From Pseudodesulfovibrio sp. (GTDB lineage Bacteria > Desulfobacterota > Desulfovibrionia > Desulfovibrionales > Desulfovibrionaceae), in NCBI GenBank assembly GCA_022712815.1, contig JAFLJW010000097.1:1-14981 (forward strand): a DNA stretch of 14,981 nucleotides, written 5' to 3'. Position numbers and translations under genes: made by a program. Below, piece after piece: positions 13,906 to 14,981 of this stretch (positions are counted from its first letter, which is position 1; each line of letters starts with the position of its first letter). Under the pieces are notes generated by a model. It saw nothing but the letters and a program-made list of their open reading frames with translations. It was not told the DNA's origin and made no database searches.

Positions 13906-14981
13906 ATGGAGCCGATTGGTGAAGAGATGCTGAAGCAACGCGTTTTTGCGGGAATTCCCGACGTTCTGGACGAGCAGAAATTCGCCCATGGCGGTAATTT
14001 GCGGCGCATGGCAGAGCTGGCCGGATGCTCGCCCGACGACATTCTCGATTTTTCCGCCAACGTCAATCCGCTTGGACCGCCGCCGTGGCTGGGGCAGGAG
14101 GTCGGGCAGGCCCTTCAATCCGTTGATTCATACCCGGACCCCGACTCCCACGACCTGCTCATGGCCGCTGCCGAGACCTACAAGGTCTGGCCCACTCAGG
14201 TCATCGCCGGTAACGGCGCGTCCGAGCTGCTATTCGCCATCACCGCCATGGGCGAGCATCGGCAGGCGATCATCCCCTCGCCCACCTACGTGGACTACGC
14301 CCGCGCCTGCAAGGCCCACCGACTCAAGGCCGTGAAAGTCCCCATGACAGATGACTTTCAGGTCAATTTCCCGGCCATGGGACCGTTATTGACCACCCCT
14401 TCCCTTGTTTTTTTGTGCAGCCCCAACAATCCCACGGGAACGACTTTCCCTGCCGCTGATCTGCGCGAAGTCGCATTGATGTTCCCGCAGTCGCGTTTTG
14501 TGGTGGACGAATCATTCGCAGAATTCCTGCCTGAAGGCACGGACCGGCTGATCCGCAACCGGCCATCCAACGTCATCACCGTGCTCTCCATGACCAAGTT
14601 TTTCGCCATCCCCGGTCTTCGTCTTGGGCTGGCCTTTGGTGACCCGGACATCATCCTCAGGCTCAAGCAATGCATGCCTGCCTGGTCGGTCAATACCCTG
14701 GCCCAAAAAGTCGGCACCCGCTGTTTGCGAGATCGCGGATACGCCGCCCACACCCGCGAACAAACCGCCCTGCTGCGCGAAAATCTCGCCTCCGGACTCA
14801 GGGACATCCCGGGTATCAAGGTCTGTCCCGGCACGGCCAATTACCTGCTGTGCCGTATGGAGCGCATCGGACAGGACGCAATCCCGTTGCAGGGACAGCT
14901 GCTCAAGGAACATCATATCGCCATCCGCCTGTGCGGCAATTATGAAGGGCTGGACGACAACTGGTTCCGCGTGGCCGTCCG
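13906..14981 (+). CDS. cobD: Threonine-phosphate decarboxylase CobD-like (partial)
   Basis: Runs off the window end; about 358 residues are visible. It is a fold-type I PLP enzyme of the histidinol-phosphate aminotransferase/CobD family. The N-terminal FAHGGNLRRMAELAGCSPDD then LDFSANVNPLGPP is the CobD pattern. Later come AGNGASELL, SPNNPTGT, FVVDESFAEF and the PLP lysine K231 in SMTKFFAIPGLRLG. The reaction makes aminopropanol phosphate from L-threonine phosphate for the cobalamin side chain. ATG 13906 is the first in frame after a stop at 13867-13869, but no ribosome site precedes it; ATG 13927 (MLKQRVFAG) is possible. No cobalamin riboswitch is recognisable upstream. A HisC-like role is less likely given the HGGN start. 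Confidence 0.85.
   Translation, partial: MEPIGEEMLKQRVFAGIPDVLDEQKFAHGGNLRRMAELAGCSPDDILDFSANVNPLGPPPWLGQEVGQALQSVDSYPDPDSHDLLMAAAETYKVWPTQVIAGNGASELLFAITAMGEHRQAIIPSPTYVDYARACKAHRLKAVKVPMTDDFQVNFPAMGPLLTTPSLVFLCSPNNPTGTTFPAADLREVALMFPQSRFVVDESFAEFLPEGTDRLIRNRPSNVITVLSMTKFFAIPGLRLGLAFGDPDIILRLKQCMPAWSVNTLAQKVGTRCLRDRGYAAHTREQTALLRENLASGLRDIPGIKVCPGTANYLLCRMERIGQDAIPLQGQLLKEHHIAIRLCGNYEGLDDNWFRVAV

Noticed and set aside
1..14981. CRISPR array
   Set aside because: No regularly spaced short direct repeats anywhere in the window.

Overview
The window reads as chromosomal DNA of a sulfate-reducing deltaproteobacterium of the Desulfovibrionaceae (a Desulfovibrio or Pseudodesulfovibrio-like organism). 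This is inferred from gene style and from intergenic repeats at the left edge that I associate from memory with that group; no marker gene fixes the species. The host-type genes look GC-rich, whereas the fic gene and several intergenic stretches are visibly more AT-rich.

Left part (1-3837, genes on the minus strand): a non-coding stretch with strong hairpins, then a metal/envelope-stress module read right to left: a ZraP-like periplasmic protein, a DUF4405-type membrane protein with a duplicated C-terminal domain, and a ZraS/HydH-like sensor histidine kinase. Upstream of zraP lies a very good sigma-54 (-24/-12) site, TTGGCATGGCAAATGCT, with an inverted-repeat cluster about 65-125 bp further upstream that could bind the cognate NtrC-family regulator. 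That regulator (ZraR) is not in the window.

3854-4047 is a frameshifted remnant of an IS3-family orfA. It is followed by a rho-independent terminator and the complete glycine betaine/proline betaine ABC transporter proV-proW-proX (minus strand, 4182-7267). proV has a good sigma-70-like promoter about 270 bp upstream and a structured 5' leader.

7268-8065 holds no gene. It contains the 3' 45 nt of a tRNA (anticodon loop to CCA, apparent anticodon CGT), the typical scar of a tyrosine-recombinase attachment site. By geometry the element would lie to its left, with the intact tRNA outside the window.

8066-9989 (plus strand) carries fmdB (zinc ribbon), a ComEB-type dCMP deaminase and, overlapping it, the bifunctional riboflavin enzyme RibD. 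The last 69 bp of ribD recur at 12739-12807 with 63/69 identity. Between the two copies lies a decayed accessory segment: an intact Fic AMP-transferase-type gene (minus strand), a nine-codon stub of a gene behind it, a methyltransferase without its N-terminus and with an in-frame stop, and a TetR regulator broken by one frameshift and two stops. I regard this as a degraded island at the ribD 3' end.

The right part holds an orphan periplasmic solute-binding protein (12911-13678) and a cobD-type threonine-phosphate decarboxylase that runs off the window end. The most informative points are the sigma-54 control of the zra operon, the ribD-flanked decaying fic island and the tRNA-fragment attachment scar.
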